This document shows, one piece after another, positions 5,576-6,627 of a stretch of DNA of 6,627 bases. A program made the position numbers and the translations under genes. The stretch's first letter is position 1, and each line of letters begins with the position of its first letter. Source of the stretch: Paracoccaceae bacterium (GTDB taxonomy: Bacteria > Pseudomonadota > Alphaproteobacteria > Rhodobacterales > Rhodobacteraceae); contig DAOUPC010000163.1 in the NCBI GenBank assembly GCA_030626365.1, forward strand, positions 1-6,627, read 5' to 3'. The notes under the pieces were generated by a model. The model was given only the letters and a program-made list of their open reading frames with translations. It had not been told where the DNA came from and ran no database searches.

Positions 5576-6627
5576 TTGCGTTTTTCCAAACTCAGACTGA
5601 CCGGCTTTAAAAGCTTTGTTGATCCGACCGACCTGACCATCGCGGATGGTCTGACCGGGGTTGTCGGCCCCAATGGCTGTGGCAAGTCGAACCTGCTTGA
5701 GGCGCTGCGCTGGGTGATGGGCGAAAACCGCCCCACCGCGATGCGGGGCGGCGGCATGGAGGACGTGATCTTTGCCGGGGCCGCCACCCGCCCGGCCCGC
5801 AATTTTGCCGAAGTCAGCCTGCATGTCGACAATTCAGAGCGGCTGGCCCCGTCCGGGTTCAATGAATCCGATACGCTGGATATCGTGCGGCGGATCACCC
5901 GCGACGTTGGCAGTGCCTATAAGGTCAATACGCGCGATGCGCGCGCCCGCGATGTGCAGATGCTGTTTGCCGATGTTTCCACAGGCGCGCATTCGCAGGC
6001 GCTGGTGGGGCAGGGCAAGATTGCCGAACTGATCAACGCCAAACCCAAGGCGCGGCGCCGGATTTTGGAAGAAGCGGCCGGAATATCGGGCCTTTATCAG
6101 CGCCGCCACGAGGCAGAATTAAAGCTGAGAGGGGCCGAAACCAATCTGGGGCGCGTGGATGACGTGCTGGAACAACTGGCCGCGCAATTGTCACAACTGG
6201 CCCGTCAGGCCCGTCAGGCGGCGCGGTATCGCGAGATTGGCGAACAGTTGCGACTGGCCGAGGGGATGCTGTTGTATCGCCGCTGGAAAGAGGCGGACGA
6301 GGCCCGCGCGGCAGCCGAAGATGTGTTGCGCCTGCGCACGACCGAGGCCGCCGGGGCCGAAACCAATGCCCGTCAGGCTGCCAAATCACGCGGCATGGCC
6401 GAGGATGCCCTGCCGCCCCTGCGCGAAGAAGAGACAATAGCGGCAGCCGTATTGCAGCGCCTGATGGTACAGCGCGACACGCTGGCCGACCAAGAGGACC
6501 GTGCGCGCCAGACCATTGAAACCCTGAATGCGCGGATCGACCAGATGGGTCGTGATATTGATCGTGAAACCGGGCTGAACCGCGATGCCGGTGAGACGAT
6601 CGAACGGCTGGAATGGGAGGCAAGGGA
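5576..6627 (+). CDS. smc: Chromosome segregation ATPase SMC, N-terminal part (truncated by the window)
   Basis: The first 350 residues of bacterial SMC (full length normally about 1,150). SMC is a cytosolic ABC-type ATPase that, with ScpA and ScpB, forms the condensin complex that extrudes DNA loops and aids chromosome segregation. The start reads [M]RFSKLRLTGFKSFVDP, the classic SMC opening. Walker A is GPNGCGKSN at 31-39. MRGGGMEDVIFAG (56-68) is the R-loop region, and VGQGKIAELI with Q146 is the Q-loop. RRILEEAAGI (161-170) leads into the N-terminal coiled-coil arm, rich in Gln/Arg/Glu/Ala heptads to the edge. The Walker B, signature motif and hinge lie beyond the window. The start must be TTG at 5576: the frame has a stop at 5528-5530, no ATG or GTG lies between that stop and Walker A, and the next Met is residue 48. 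AGGACAGG at 5559-5566, 9 nt before the TTG, can serve as Shine-Dalgarno. Confidence 0.97.
   Translation, partial: MRFSKLRLTGFKSFVDPTDLTIADGLTGVVGPNGCGKSNLLEALRWVMGENRPTAMRGGGMEDVIFAGAATRPARNFAEVSLHVDNSERLAPSGFNESDTLDIVRRITRDVGSAYKVNTRDARARDVQMLFADVSTGAHSQALVGQGKIAELINAKPKARRRILEEAAGISGLYQRRHEAELKLRGAETNLGRVDDVLEQLAAQLSQLARQARQAARYREIGEQLRLAEGMLLYRRWKEADEARAAAEDVLRLRTTEAAGAETNARQAAKSRGMAEDALPPLREEETIAAAVLQRLMVQRDTLADQEDRARQTIETLNARIDQMGRDIDRETGLNRDAGETIERLEWEAR

Noticed and set aside
5282..5898. Overlapping minus-strand open frames across the lipoprotein end, the smc upstream gap and the smc start
   Set aside because: They run antisense through the conserved SMC head and show no domain, signal or ribosome binding site, so they are likely chance frames.

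Overview
The window looks like chromosomal housekeeping DNA from an alphaproteobacterium, most likely Rhodobacterales (Roseobacter group). The basis is high-GC codon use, the family resemblance of PheT and SMC, and a near absence of GANTC sites (five seen by eye). Such scarcity is typical of genomes methylated by CcrM. The call is from reading the sequence, not from a database search.

Left part (1-1100): the last 12 codons of an upstream gene read like the C-terminus of ribosomal protein L20 and are followed by a strong intrinsic terminator. Next comes a secreted alpha/beta-hydrolase of the PHB-depolymerase/LpqC esterase type with a full Ser-Asp-His triad. Centre (1101-3974): a complete pheT (phenylalanyl-tRNA synthetase beta chain, 798 aa) is followed after 27 bp by a 149-aa YtoQ-family protein with a strong ribosome binding site. 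The two are probably co-transcribed. No pheS is present in the window.

Right part (3975-6627): a GntR/FadR-type regulator with an FCD domain lies on the minus strand, convergent with ytoQ. Its upstream region carries a clear inverted repeat, TGGTCA-N7-TGACCA, over a plausible -35 box, which suggests autoregulation. Divergent from it is a small unrecognised lipoprotein gene with four cysteines after the lipobox. A 223-bp gap then leads to smc, which starts at TTG and runs off the right edge.

I found no CRISPR array, mobile element, toxin-antitoxin pair or defence system, and no clearly novel multi-gene system. The most interesting signals are in non-coding DNA. Upstream of smc there is a perfect DnaA-box 9-mer and two of the five GANTC sites of the window, 40 bp apart. 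A CtrA-type TTAACCAT octamer sits in front of the lipoprotein gene, and the GntR operator is the fourth. Together they raise the possibility that smc and the lipoprotein gene are tied to the cell cycle, but this is inference.
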